A stretch of 64,000 nucleotides of DNA, from NCBI RefSeq assembly GCF_036662795.1, contig NZ_JBAFWZ010000012.1:45804-109803 (forward strand), in the 5' to 3' direction. The stretch is from Lysinibacillus_B sp036662795 (GTDB lineage Bacteria > Bacillota > Bacilli > Bacillales_A > Planococcaceae). Position numbers and translations under genes: made by a program. Each line of letters starts with the position of its first letter. Position 1 is the stretch's first letter. Shown piece after piece: positions 50,245-59,658 of this stretch. The notes beneath the pieces were generated by a model. That model ran no database searches, was not told the origin of the DNA, and was given only the letters and a program-made list of their open reading frames with translations.

Positions 50245-51090
50245 ATGACAGAGATATTATCTTTTAACAATGTAACATTTTCGTATACACCAGACGTTCC
50301 GAGTGCACGAAATGCAGTTGAAGATGTCACATTCGCTGTTAATGAAGGTGAATGGATAGCCATCGTTGGCCATAATGGATCAGGTAAATCGACACTTGCC
50401 AAGCTAATGAGTGGGTTATTATTTCCGCATGGAGGAGAGGTCCGTATTATGCGGGAAGTATTAACAGATCAAAATTTATGGGACATTCGTTCGAATATTG
50501 GAATGGTCTTTCAAAATCCAGATAATCAATTTGTTGGGGCAACGGTGCAGGACGATGTAGCGTTTTCCCTTGAAAATAATGGCGTACCTCATGAAGAAAT
50601 GGTCGCGCGTGTGCATGATTCACTAGCGAAAGTTAAGATGGAGAGCTTTTTAAATCATGAGCCCCACCATTTATCTGGTGGTCAAAAGCAGCGTGTAGCC
50701 ATTGCTGGGGCATTAGCTATGCATCCGAAGATTTTAATATTAGATGAAGCAACATCGATGCTTGATCCGCAGGGACGAGAGGAAGTTCTACAAACGGTTC
50801 AAGCATTGCGTGAGAAAATAGGTTTAACGGTACTATCGATTACGCATGATTTAGAAGAGGCAATTTTAGCGGATCGAATTCTATTTATGAACGACGGAAA
50901 AAAGTTCGCTCAAGGTACGCCGACTGAAATTTTCGCGCTAGGCGACAAATTAGCTGACCTTGGGCTTGATTTACCGTTTGCGATGAAAATGACGAAGCTC
51001 TTACAGGGACAGGGTGTACAACTAGTAGGGCAACATATGACAGAAGAAGAGCTGGTGAATGACTTATGGACATCAAACTTCAACAAGTAG
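50245..51090 (+). CDS. ecfA1: ECF transporter ATPase EcfA1 (CbiO1)
   Basis: One of two ATPases of the shared energy-coupling module that powers vitamin and cofactor uptake with exchangeable S components. Walker A GHNGSGKST, signature LSGGQKQRVAIAGAL, Walker B ILILDEATSMLDP, H-loop SITHD. 281 residues. GAGGAG precedes the ATG. Overlaps ecfA2 by 25 bases. No S component is encoded in the window, in line with the group II arrangement. Confidence 0.94.
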   Translation: MTEILSFNNVTFSYTPDVPSARNAVEDVTFAVNEGEWIAIVGHNGSGKSTLAKLMSGLLFPHGGEVRIMREVLTDQNLWDIRSNIGMVFQNPDNQFVGATVQDDVAFSLENNGVPHEEMVARVHDSLAKVKMESFLNHEPHHLSGGQKQRVAIAGALAMHPKILILDEATSMLDPQGREEVLQTVQALREKIGLTVLSITHDLEEAILADRILFMNDGKKFAQGTPTEIFALGDKLADLGLDLPFAMKMTKLLQGQGVQLVGQHMTEEELVNDLWTSNFNK

Positions 51091-51935
51091 GCTATGCGTA
51101 TTCAAAAGGAACGCCGTTTGAAAAACACGCTTTATTTGACGTGAATTTAGCAATTTCACAAGGGTCCTACCAAGCGATAATTGGTCATACAGGATCGGGC
51201 AAATCAACAATCCTACAGCACTTTAATGGACTGTTAAAACCTTCTAGTGGTACTGTCCAAATTGGGGAGCGTATTATTGAGGCGGGCAAGAAGGCGAAGG
51301 AACTAAAGCCGATTCGTCAAAAGGTCGGTATCGTATTCCAATTCCCTGAGCATCAGTTATTTGAAGAGACTGTGTTAAAGGATATTATGTTTGGTCCGAT
51401 GAACTTCGGTGTCACTGAAGCAGAGGCAGAAGTACGAGCACGACAATTAATCCAGCTTGTTGGGTTACCTGAGAACGTGCTTGAAAAATCACCGTTCGAT
51501 TTATCAGGAGGGCAGATGCGCCGTGTTGCAATTGCGGGAGTATTGGCGATGCAGCCTGAAGTGATTGTATTAGACGAGCCAACTGCAGGGCTAGATCCTA
51601 GAGGACAGCAGGAAATTATGGATATGTTTTATAAATTGCATAAGGAGCGTGGGCTGACGACTATTCTTGTAACGCATAGTATGGAGGATGCCGCACGTTA
51701 TGCAGATCACGTGGCAATTATGCACGAGGGCAAATGTGTGTTAACCGGTGCACCACGAGAGCTATTTGCAGATGCGGAAACTCTACAGCAATATCGTTTA
51801 GAGCTACCGCGGGTTGTACGATTCCAACGTAAAATCGAGAGAGTGATGGATGTCAGACTAGCAAAGGTTTGCCTCACTGAGGAAGAACTAGCAGCAGAAA
51901 TCGCACGCGTCGTAAAGGAGCGTGCTGACCAATGA
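51066..51935 (+). CDS. ecfA2: ECF transporter ATPase EcfA2 (CbiO2)
   Basis: Partner ATPase of EcfA1. Walker A GHTGSGKST, signature LSGGQMRRVAIAGVL, Walker B VIVLDEPTAGLDP, H-loop LVTHSM. 289 residues. Starts within ecfA1 and overlaps the ecfT start by 4 bases, so the three genes are translationally linked. Confidence 0.94.
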   Translation: MDIKLQQVGYAYSKGTPFEKHALFDVNLAISQGSYQAIIGHTGSGKSTILQHFNGLLKPSSGTVQIGERIIEAGKKAKELKPIRQKVGIVFQFPEHQLFEETVLKDIMFGPMNFGVTEAEAEVRARQLIQLVGLPENVLEKSPFDLSGGQMRRVAIAGVLAMQPEVIVLDEPTAGLDPRGQQEIMDMFYKLHKERGLTTILVTHSMEDAARYADHVAIMHEGKCVLTGAPRELFADAETLQQYRLELPRVVRFQRKIERVMDVRLAKVCLTEEELAAEIARVVKERADQ

Positions 51936-52729
51936 TGGAGAAAATGATTTTTGGCCGCTATATTCCAGGGGACTCATTTGTGCATATGCTAGATCCCCGT
52001 TCAAAACTTATTTTTGTATTTGCGTTTATAATTGTAGTCTTTTTAGCGAATAATGCCGCTACGTATGCTCTACTTTTAGCGTTTACGCTATTTGTGGTTT
52101 TTATATCGCGTATTCGTCTATACTTCTTAATTAACGGGCTAAAGCCGGTCATTATACTAATGATTTTTACATTCCTGCTTCATATTATCTTTACACGTGA
52201 AGGGGATATAATACTTGATCTTGGATTTTTAAAGATTTATGAGGAAGGCTTAAAGCAGGGTATCTTTATATCGGTACGTTTCCTTGTGCTTGTCTTTATG
52301 ACGTCTGTTCTAACATTAACTACGTCACCTATTTCGATTACGGATGGGATTGAAGTATTATTAAACCCATTAAAGAAATTAAAGCTACCGGTCCATGAAT
52401 TGGCGCTGATGATGTCTATTTCACTTCGCTTTATTCCAACCCTAATGGACGAGACGGATAAGATCATGAAGGCGCAAATGGCTCGAGGCTCTGATTTAAG
52501 TGCTGGACCGCTAAAAGATCGATTAAAGGCAGTTGTCCCTCTACTTGTTCCGTTATTTGTAAGTGCATTTAAACGTGCAGAGGATTTAGCGACAGCCATG
52601 GAGGTTCGTGGCTATCGTGGTGGAGAAGGACGCACGCGCTATCGTAAGCTAAAATGGGATATGCAGGATACGCTCAGCTTAGTTATACTAGCAGGGGTAA
52701 CAGCATTATTATTTTATTTCCGCAAGTAG
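51932..52729 (+). CDS. ecfT: ECF transporter transmembrane subunit EcfT
   Basis: Membrane scaffold joining the ATPases to S components. 265 residues with about five transmembrane helices; the two coupling motifs are visible as QMARGSDL and MEVRGYRG. ATG at 51932 overlaps ecfA2. truA follows after 9 bases. Confidence 0.93.
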   Translation: MMEKMIFGRYIPGDSFVHMLDPRSKLIFVFAFIIVVFLANNAATYALLLAFTLFVVFISRIRLYFLINGLKPVIILMIFTFLLHIIFTREGDIILDLGFLKIYEEGLKQGIFISVRFLVLVFMTSVLTLTTSPISITDGIEVLLNPLKKLKLPVHELALMMSISLRFIPTLMDETDKIMKAQMARGSDLSAGPLKDRLKAVVPLLVPLFVSAFKRAEDLATAMEVRGYRGGEGRTRYRKLKWDMQDTLSLVILAGVTALLFYFRK

Positions 52730-52738
52730 GAGAGAACT

Positions 52739-53479
52739 ATGAAACGTTTAAAGGCGACAATTAGCTATGACGGGACACTATTTTCTGGCTATCAGGTACA
52801 GCCTGGTGAGCGAACTGTGCAGCTTGAGCTAGAGAAAGTGCTGTCGGTGATGCATAAGGGCGAAAAGGTAAGTGTAACAGCAAGTGGACGAACAGATGCA
52901 AAGGTTCATGCAACAGGACAAGTGATTCATTTTGATACACCGCTCTCGGTTCCGCCTGATAAATATATGAAAGCTTTAAATGTACAATTGCCACGTGATA
53001 TTCGCGTGCTTACGGTTGAAGAAGTATCGACTGATTTTCATGCACGCTATAGCGTCAGTGGAAAACGATATCGTTATATTTGGAGCTGCGAAACCATCCA
53101 AAGTCCATTTCGCCGCTTTTATTCCGTAGAAACGAATGGTATAAAGCCAGATGTTGAAGCAATGCGTGAGGCAGCGGAGTTGATTATTGGTACACATGAT
53201 TTTTCTTGTTTTTGCGCGGCTAACACGAGTGTGGTTGATAAGGTCCGCACCGTGCATTCCTTAGCGCTTGAATGGCGTGGCGAGGAGCTCCATATGATAA
53301 TTGAGGGCAACGGTTTTTTGTATAATATGGTTCGTATTATTGCCGGTACACTTTGGGAGGTCGGCATTGGTAAACGACAAGCAACAGCGCTAGCCGGTAC
53401 TATTGCTAGACAGGATCGTGCCAATGCTGGTAAAACAGCACCACCACATGGCTTATATTTAGAAAAAGTTTTTTATTAA
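52739..53479 (+). CDS. truA: tRNA pseudouridine(38-40) synthase
   Basis: Isomerises uridines 38-40 in the anticodon arm. Catalytic Asp is in TASGRTDAKVHATGQ; FLYNMVRIIAGTLWEVG is the conserved C-terminal motif. 246 residues. AGGAGAG precedes the ATG. Same place after ecfT as in B. subtilis. Confidence 0.96.
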   Translation: MKRLKATISYDGTLFSGYQVQPGERTVQLELEKVLSVMHKGEKVSVTASGRTDAKVHATGQVIHFDTPLSVPPDKYMKALNVQLPRDIRVLTVEEVSTDFHARYSVSGKRYRYIWSCETIQSPFRRFYSVETNGIKPDVEAMREAAELIIGTHDFSCFCAANTSVVDKVRTVHSLALEWRGEELHMIIEGNGFLYNMVRIIAGTLWEVGIGKRQATALAGTIARQDRANAGKTAPPHGLYLEKVFY

Positions 53480-53574
53480 ATAATCGGGCGTTTCGATAGA
53501 TTTTTAGTCTGAATAATAGGGAACGTCCAATGCTACAAGGGTTAACAACATCTCCAGGTGTTCAATTAAATCTC

Positions 53575-53603
53575 TTGACTTTAAATAGGATACGTTATAT
53601 GAT
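53575..53603 (+). promoter_or_regulatory. Promoter for rplM-rpsI
   Basis: TTGACT at 53575-53580, exact 17-base spacer, TATGAT at 53598-53603, followed by the L13 leader. Confidence 0.75.
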
Positions 53604-53610
53604 GATGTAT

Positions 53611-53700
53611 GGTATTTTCATTACCACCACAAATAAGCCCCGAAACTTATAGTGTAGACTAATGAAAAATAACGGTAATCGAATCGATTAGGAGGACATA
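53611..53700 (+). promoter_or_regulatory. L13 leader RNA
   Basis: Leader before rplM. The conserved pattern includes GGTATTTTCATTACCACCAC at its 5' end, AAATAAGCCCCGAAACTTAT in the middle, and a 3' part (GACTAATGAAAAATAACGG) that can pair with the 5' TTTTCATTA. Its place and sequence fit the Firmicute L13 leader, thought to bind L13. Assigned from memory of the family. Confidence 0.7.
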
Positions 53701-53703
53701 TAC

Positions 53704-54141
53704 ATGCGTACAACATTCATGGCTAAAGGCCACGAAGTAGAGCGTAAATGGTTAGTAGTTGACGCAGAAGGCCAAACTCTTGGACGTTTAGCTTCTGAAG
53801 TAGCTGCAATTTTACGCGGTAAACATAAACCAACTTTCACACCAAACGTTGACACTGGTGATCACGTAATCATCATCAATGCTGACAAAATCGAGTTAAC
53901 AGGTAATAAATTAGAAGGTAAAATTTACTACCGTCACACTCAATTCTCTGGCGGTTTAAAACAACGTACAGCTGGCGAAATGAAAGAGAAATACCCAACT
54001 CAAATGATCGAGTTAGCAGTAAAAGGGATGCTTCCTAAAAACTCTTTAGGTCGCAAAATGTTCGGTAAACTTAATGTTTACGCTGGAGCAGAGCACCCAC
54101 ACGCAGCACAAAAACCAGAAGCATACGAGCTTCGTGGATAA
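53704..54141 (+). CDS. rplM: 50S ribosomal protein L13
   Basis: Early-assembly 23S binder. 145 residues (RKWLVVDAEGQTLGRLASEV; GMLPKNSLGRKMF). TAGGAGG precedes the ATG. Forms an operon with rpsI 25 bases downstream. Confidence 0.97.
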   Translation: MRTTFMAKGHEVERKWLVVDAEGQTLGRLASEVAAILRGKHKPTFTPNVDTGDHVIIINADKIELTGNKLEGKIYYRHTQFSGGLKQRTAGEMKEKYPTQMIELAVKGMLPKNSLGRKMFGKLNVYAGAEHPHAAQKPEAYELRG

Positions 54142-54166
54142 TTTAAATTAATAGGAGGATATTACC

Positions 54167-54559
54167 TTGGCACAAGTTCAATATATCGGCACAGGTCGCC
54201 GTAAAAGCTCAGTAGCTCGCGTACGTTTAGTACCAGGCGAAGGCAAAATTGTTATCAACAAACGCGATGTTGAAGATTATGTACCATTCGCAACATTACG
54301 TGAAGTAATTAAACAACCATTAGTAGCAACTGAAACTCTAGGTAGCTACGATATCCACGTTAACGTTAACGGTGGTGGTTTCACTGGTCAAGCTGGTGCA
54401 ATCCGTCACGGTATCGCACGTGCATTATTACAAGTTGACCCAGATTTCCGTCCAGCTCTTAAAGCGGCGGGTCTATTAACTCGTGACGCTCGTATGAAAG
54501 AGCGTAAAAAACCAGGTCTACGCGGCGCTCGTCGTGCACCTCAGTTCTCAAAACGTTAA
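54167..54559 (+). CDS. rpsI: 30S ribosomal protein S9
   Basis: 30S head protein whose C-terminal Lys-Arg tail (PQFSKR) contacts P-site tRNA. 130 residues. TTG start at 54167 after AGGAGG. Confidence 0.97.
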   Translation: MAQVQYIGTGRRKSSVARVRLVPGEGKIVINKRDVEDYVPFATLREVIKQPLVATETLGSYDIHVNVNGGGFTGQAGAIRHGIARALLQVDPDFRPALKAAGLLTRDARMKERKKPGLRGARRAPQFSKR

Positions 54560-54592
54560 TCTACGGATTACACAATCATTTCGAGACAACAG

Positions 54593-54630
54593 CTCTCTCT
54601 CACTTTTGTGGGAGAGAGTTTTTTATTTTT
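54593..54630 (+). terminator. Terminator after rpsI
   Basis: CTCTCTCTCAC (54593-54603) pairs with GTGGGAGAGAG (54608-54618), one G-T pair, 4-base loop, then a long T-rich run. Confidence 0.9.
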
Positions 54631-54637
54631 AAAAAGA

Positions 54638-54674
54638 GAAAAAGAAGACAAGATAGGCCTGTCTTCTTTTGATA
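54638..54674 (-). terminator. Terminator for the chemoreceptor gene
   Basis: AAAAGAAGAC (54640-54649) pairs with GTCTTCTTTT (54661-54670); on the minus strand it is followed by a T-rich stretch. It lies about 100 bases after the minus-strand stop codon. Confidence 0.65.
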
Positions 54675-54768
54675 ATTTATTTTTGGGCGAGGAGGATGTA
54701 TTATTTCGTCAAATAAAGCAATCCACAGGGGTTAGCCCCCTCCATTATGAAGAGGTTCTCCCAAGCCA

Positions 54769-55590
54769 TTAGTCAATCTCGCTTAGCTCTAGTAATTGAT
54801 TCCCAATACGGTTCATATTCGTGTAGGAGCTATTCATAGCGTGCATACTTGCTGTATATTGCTGTGTAAATGCGGAGATTTGTGTTGTCGATTCATTGAC
54901 ATACCCGATGGATTTTTTTATGTTATCCAGTTCCTTTGCAATGCTATCAGCGCTTGCAGTACTGTCCCCCGCCATTTTTTGAATTTCATTTGCTACGACT
55001 GCAAAGCCTTTTCCATGAACACCTGAACGAGCTGCCTCGATGGATGCATTTAAGCCTAAAATTTTCGACTTCGTGGCAATATCCTTTACTGCGTTGACAA
55101 TCGAATTAATTTGTCCAATATCATTATCTAATGTTTCGGTTAATTTTGATAAATCCTCTATACTTTTTGACACATCAGTACTTGCATGTGCCAACTCGTC
55201 CGTAGTAGCAGACATTTCTTGAACGGCGCTAGAAAGCTCCGTCGCCACACTACGCATATTATGTAAGCGATCATTAGAGATTACACCGGTTACTACTCCA
55301 ACAATCTTCCCCTCATCAAAAATAGGGCATGCAGAGGCAACGTAAGAAAAGCCGAACAATTCAGGGCCTCGTTCCTCTCTTAGGGATTTTCCGCCTCTCA
55401 TGGCGCGTACGCTTGTTGTATTTTTATGTGCTTCAATGGTTTCCCCGACCTTAATTTTTAAATCAACCATTTTTCCAGGCTTGTACGCAGCTACTTTCTC
55501 TGTATCGAAAATTAGCACACAAGCATCCTCGGGATAAGTAGCTTGATAAAAATCAATAGCTTCAATAACTGATTTTAGTTTATTATTCAT
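54769..55590 (-). CDS. Soluble methyl-accepting chemotaxis protein (YfmS-like)
   Basis: Cytoplasmic chemoreceptor of 273 residues without a transmembrane segment. An N-terminal sensory domain (about residues 1-105; ACVLIFDTEKVAAY, FSYVASACPIFDEGKIVGVV) is followed by a short MCP signalling hairpin whose tip region is KSKILGLNASIEAARSG and HGKGFAVVANEIQKMA. It matches the architecture of B. subtilis YfmS. GGGGGAG precedes the ATG. Oriented against rpsI and away from the exporter genes. Ligand unknown. Confidence 0.9.
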   Translation of the reverse strand: MNNKLKSVIEAIDFYQATYPEDACVLIFDTEKVAAYKPGKMVDLKIKVGETIEAHKNTTSVRAMRGGKSLREERGPELFGFSYVASACPIFDEGKIVGVVTGVISNDRLHNMRSVATELSSAVQEMSATTDELAHASTDVSKSIEDLSKLTETLDNDIGQINSIVNAVKDIATKSKILGLNASIEAARSGVHGKGFAVVANEIQKMAGDSTASADSIAKELDNIKKSIGYVNESTTQISAFTQQYTASMHAMNSSYTNMNRIGNQLLELSEID

Positions 55591-55783
55591 CGTGCTCCCC
55601 CATTTCTAGATTTATCCTCTCAAAAATAAAGAATAGACTCTTAATTCTAATATATACCAAATAATTCTCGAAAAACATAAAAAGTAGTTTTAAATATTCA
55701 ATAATATTTCGAAAGGTCTAATGAGCAGCAGGATTGTACAATAGTATGCCTTTGTATACAATTGTATTCAAAGAGGTGAGAGT

Positions 55784-56029
55784 ATGCGCAAAGAAAAATG
55801 TGAAAGAGGGCGCGGAGGTGCACAGACGTTTAGGCGTGGAAGAGCACTTATGTTTTATCAGCAGCTTGTAACAAAACGTGATACTTTAAAGAAACAGCTT
55901 GAAGCTCCAGAGTTACAGTCGATTCAACCTGTTATTGCAGGTGAGCTAAAGGCAACGGAAGCAATCATGAATGACTTCAAAGTTGTATTTGGCTTAGATG
56001 AATTAACTGAAAGGCAGGAGCAAGAATAG
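55784..56029 (+). CDS. Small basic/helical protein upstream of the ABC exporter
   Basis: 81 residues: a Arg/Gly-rich N-terminus (RGRGGAQTFRRGRALMF) and a helical C-terminal part rich in Gln, Lys and Glu. AAGAGGTGAG precedes the ATG and it lies 22 bases before the exporter genes, so it is very likely co-transcribed. No known domain recognised. I recall similar short proteins before YheI/YheH-type exporters in bacilli. A leader-peptide role like BmrB of B. subtilis bmrBCD is possible by position only; this protein is longer and no stem-terminator follows it. Confidence 0.7.
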   Translation: MRKEKCERGRGGAQTFRRGRALMFYQQLVTKRDTLKKQLEAPELQSIQPVIAGELKATEAIMNDFKVVFGLDELTERQEQE

Positions 56030-56051
56030 AGAAAGAGAGGCTCGTATACCT

Positions 56052-57791
56052 ATGCAGGCTGTACTAAAATTAACAAAGTATTTAAAGCCGTACATGGCAT
56101 TCGCTATCCTTGCACCACTCATGATGCTAGTAGAGGTGGGCATGGACTTAATTCAACCAACGATCCTGCAGCATATTATTGATGAAGGGATTGCAAAAGA
56201 TAATACACCTTATATATTGAAAATGTTCGCGCTTATGATTGGTGCCGCCATACTAGGACTGATCGGTGGCGTCGGCTGTTCTATTTATGCATCACGTGCG
56301 GCAGTTAACTTTGCAACAGATATTCGCCATGATTTATATGAAACGATTACATATTTTTCGAATAGCAGTAAGGATAAATTTACGCTGGGCAAGCTGATCA
56401 CAAATTTAACGAGCGATGTAGAAATGCTACAACGGGCATTAACGATGCTGTTGAAAATATTTGTACGAGGACCGATGCTATTTATCGGCGCAGTTATCTT
56501 CGTATTTATTACAGCTCGCGAGCTATTTTCGATCTTACTTTTTGTTGTGCCGATTTTAGCAGTTAGTGTGTACTTCTTTACGATGATTTCAGGGAAGCTA
56601 TTTCACAAAGTGCAAAAGGTTGTAGACATAGTAAATACAAAGGTGCAAGAGAACTTGGCTGGAATCCGTGTCATTAAGGCGTATAACCGAAAAAAACACC
56701 AAATTGAAGGATTCGCCGATGCCAATACACAGCTGATGAAGCGAAATATTACCGCTGATCAAATTATCGGTATACTCATGCCTCTAACGATGTTTGTCGT
56801 AAATATGGGGATCATTGCAGCGCTTTGGCTCGGGGCAATAAAGGTCGATAACGGTTCTATTCAGGTTGGTGTTATTTTAGCATTTATTAATTACTTAATG
56901 ATGGTGATGAACGGTTTAATGAGCTCGTCTATGGTACTTGTGCAGCTCGCTCGTGCAATGCCGAGTGCTGAGCGTATCGTTCATGTACTGGAAGCAACGA
57001 CTGAAGTAAAAAATCCAGTGCAGCCAGTTCAACAAGAAATAGAAGGTGACGTGTCCTTTGACAATGTTACGTTTTCCTATAATAAGGACACAGAACCTGT
57101 ACTGAAAAACATTTCCTTTACAGCCCGTGCAGGACAAACGGTGGGAATTATCGGAATGACCGGTAGTGGAAAATCTACACTTGTGAAAATGATTCCGAGA
57201 TTATTTGATGCAGACGAGGGGAGCGTTACAATTGATGGTATTCCATTGCAGCAGTACGATATTCAGCTCTTACGAGAATCAATCGGATTCTCTCCTCAAA
57301 AAGCAACGTTATTTTCAAAAACAATTGCTGAAAATATACGCTACGGAGACCAACAGGCAACGGACATCCAAGTTGAGGAAAGCTTACGGGCTGCCTGTGC
57401 ATCTGAATTTGTAGACAAGCTCCCAGCAGGTACAGCCCATCGATTAACACAGGGGGCAACGAATTTATCTGGCGGACAAAAGCAACGACTTGCAATGGCT
57501 CGTGCATTTATTCGAAAGCCGGCCATTCTAATATTAGATGATGTCACAAGTGCTGTAGATAGCATTTCGGAAAAGAATATTCAACGGGCGATTCAAACTC
57601 AATTTACCGAGTCCACGAAAATCATCGTAGCCTCTAAAATCTCTTCCATTCGTCACGCGGATCAAATTCTTGTATTGGATGACGGAATGATTGTGGCTGC
57701 AGGTACACATGAAGAATTACTAAAAACGAGTGAGCTATATCAGCAAATTGTACAAACACAGGCTGAAAAAGGAGGGACGTTAAATGAATAA
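56052..57791 (+). CDS. Heterodimeric ABC exporter subunit, BmrC/YheI-like
   Basis: 579 residues: six transmembrane helices (about residues 15-310) fused to an ATPase domain. Walker A GMTGSGKST, signature LSGGQKQRLAMARA. The residue after Walker B is Asp (ILILDDVTSAVD) where the catalytic Glu should be, and the switch His is lost (IVASKISSIRHAD), so this subunit supplies the degenerate site of a heterodimer. Overlaps the partner gene by 8 bases. Family members export drugs or are linked to sporulation; substrate unknown. Confidence 0.9.
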   Translation: MQAVLKLTKYLKPYMAFAILAPLMMLVEVGMDLIQPTILQHIIDEGIAKDNTPYILKMFALMIGAAILGLIGGVGCSIYASRAAVNFATDIRHDLYETITYFSNSSKDKFTLGKLITNLTSDVEMLQRALTMLLKIFVRGPMLFIGAVIFVFITARELFSILLFVVPILAVSVYFFTMISGKLFHKVQKVVDIVNTKVQENLAGIRVIKAYNRKKHQIEGFADANTQLMKRNITADQIIGILMPLTMFVVNMGIIAALWLGAIKVDNGSIQVGVILAFINYLMMVMNGLMSSSMVLVQLARAMPSAERIVHVLEATTEVKNPVQPVQQEIEGDVSFDNVTFSYNKDTEPVLKNISFTARAGQTVGIIGMTGSGKSTLVKMIPRLFDADEGSVTIDGIPLQQYDIQLLRESIGFSPQKATLFSKTIAENIRYGDQQATDIQVEESLRAACASEFVDKLPAGTAHRLTQGATNLSGGQKQRLAMARAFIRKPAILILDDVTSAVDSISEKNIQRAIQTQFTESTKIIVASKISSIRHADQILVLDDGMIVAAGTHEELLKTSELYQQIVQTQAEKGGTLNE

Positions 57792-59598
57792 ACCACCAGG
57801 AGGGGGACCGCCACTACCGATGAGACATCCCGGCGGACACTTTAACGGACCCGCTGTAAAACCGAAAAACCAAAAAGAAACGCTCCTCCGAATTTGGGGC
57901 TACTTACGTCAGCAAAAGTTAGGGATGGTTAGTGCCGTTATTTTTGTAGTAGCTGGTTCGCTACTAAGTTTACTAGGGCCATTGCTCATCGGAATCATTA
58001 TTGATGATTATATTATTCAGCGAGATCTCGATGGTGCAGTTCGGATGTCGCTCCTACTAGCGGTAATCTTTATAGTATCAGCCATCCTCACTTGGCTTCA
58101 AACCTTTGTAATGATTCGTGTATCTCAAAAGACGATTCAGACCCTACGGCAAGAGCTATTCGAAAAGCTTCAGTCTTTACCGCTATCATTTTTTGATAAG
58201 CGTCAGCAGGGCGATTTAATGAGTCGTATGACAAACGATATCGATAATCTAAACGCCGCTTTATCTCAAAGTGTCATTCAAATTGTGTCGTCCTTATTAA
58301 CGATAATTGGTACAGCAATTGCCTTGTTCTATTTAAATTGGACGCTCGCTTTTGTTACATTAACGATTATTCCGTTAATCGTCTGGACGACAAAGCAAAT
58401 TATTAAACGAAGCAGTGTTAATTTTGTAGCAAGGCAGCGAGATTTAGGGCAGCTAAACGGTTATATTGAAGAAACGATTTCCAATTCAGATGTGACAACG
58501 CTATTTGGCAAGGAAAAGCAGACGTTAGCCCAGTTTACAGAAGCGAATGAAAGACTACGTACATCTGCTATGCGCGCGGATATCATTTCCGGCTTTATGG
58601 GCCCAATAAATAACTTTATGAATAACTTAGGGCTGGGCCTTGTTATTGGTGCAGGTGCGCTCATGGCAGTTGGAGGTTATGTGACAATTGGAATTATCGC
58701 AGCTTTTGTTACGTACACTCGCCAATTTTTCCGTCCAATTAACCAACTTTCAAACCTACTCAATACATTTCAATCAGCAATTGCTGGCTCAGAGCGGGTG
58801 TTTGAAATTTTGGACGAACGAGAGGAAATTCTAGATAAGCAAGAGGCGGCAGTAAAATCACGTTTTAATGGGGATGTCGTCTTTGAACGGGTTCAGTTTG
58901 CCTATGAGGAAGGGAAGCCTGTTCTACGTGGTATTGATTTTAAAGCACAGGCCGGGGAAACCGTTGCCATTGTCGGTCCAACAGGCTCAGGCAAAACGAC
59001 AATTATTGGGCTACTAACACGCTTTTACGACGCAACGAGTGGTGCGATTTTTCTCGACGGCAGGAATATTACAGATTATAAAATGGAAAATGTGCGCGAT
59101 CATGTAGGTGTTGTACTGCAGGATACGTATTTATTTTCGGGTACTGTCCGTGAAAATATTCGTTTTGGAAAGCTAGATGCTACGGATGCAGAAGTAGAAG
59201 AGGCAGCTAAAATTGCTTATGCCCATAATTTTATAAAATATTTACCACAGCAATATGAAACACTGCTGACATCTGGTGGCATGAATTTAAGTCAGGGGCA
59301 GCGTCAATTAATTGCAATTGCACGTGCAATTTTAGAAAATCCAGATATATTAATCTTAGATGAAGCGACTTCAAGTGTTGATACGATGACAGAGGTGCAT
59401 ATTCAAAAAGGCTTGAATAACTTAATGAAGGGACGTACTAGCTTTGTTATTGCACATCGTCTAAAAACAATTGAAAATGCAGATAAGATTATTGTTGTTA
59501 AGGACGGCCTTATTTTAGAGCAGGGCAATCATGAGCAATTATTAGCAAAGAACGGTTTTTACTCTACTCTGCAAAATAATTTAGAGGCTGAAGCATAA
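57784..59598 (+). CDS. Heterodimeric ABC exporter subunit, BmrD/YheH-like
   Basis: 604 residues: Pro/Gly/His-rich N-terminal tail (KPPGGGPPLPMRHPGGHFNG), six transmembrane helices, ATPase domain. Walker A GPTGSGKTT, signature LSQGQRQLIAIARA, catalytic Glu in ILILDEATSSVD and switch His in VIAHRLKTI are intact, so this is the hydrolysing partner. AAAGGAGGGA in the end of the first gene precedes the ATG. Confidence 0.92.
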   Translation: MNKPPGGGPPLPMRHPGGHFNGPAVKPKNQKETLLRIWGYLRQQKLGMVSAVIFVVAGSLLSLLGPLLIGIIIDDYIIQRDLDGAVRMSLLLAVIFIVSAILTWLQTFVMIRVSQKTIQTLRQELFEKLQSLPLSFFDKRQQGDLMSRMTNDIDNLNAALSQSVIQIVSSLLTIIGTAIALFYLNWTLAFVTLTIIPLIVWTTKQIIKRSSVNFVARQRDLGQLNGYIEETISNSDVTTLFGKEKQTLAQFTEANERLRTSAMRADIISGFMGPINNFMNNLGLGLVIGAGALMAVGGYVTIGIIAAFVTYTRQFFRPINQLSNLLNTFQSAIAGSERVFEILDEREEILDKQEAAVKSRFNGDVVFERVQFAYEEGKPVLRGIDFKAQAGETVAIVGPTGSGKTTIIGLLTRFYDATSGAIFLDGRNITDYKMENVRDHVGVVLQDTYLFSGTVRENIRFGKLDATDAEVEEAAKIAYAHNFIKYLPQQYETLLTSGGMNLSQGQRQLIAIARAILENPDILILDEATSSVDTMTEVHIQKGLNNLMKGRTSFVIAHRLKTIENADKIIVVKDGLILEQGNHEQLLAKNGFYSTLQNNLEAEA

Positions 59599-59658
59599 AC
59601 GTGTACATGCATACTCCCACCATTTCAAGCGTATAGTAAGCCAAAGGTGGTGGGACAT

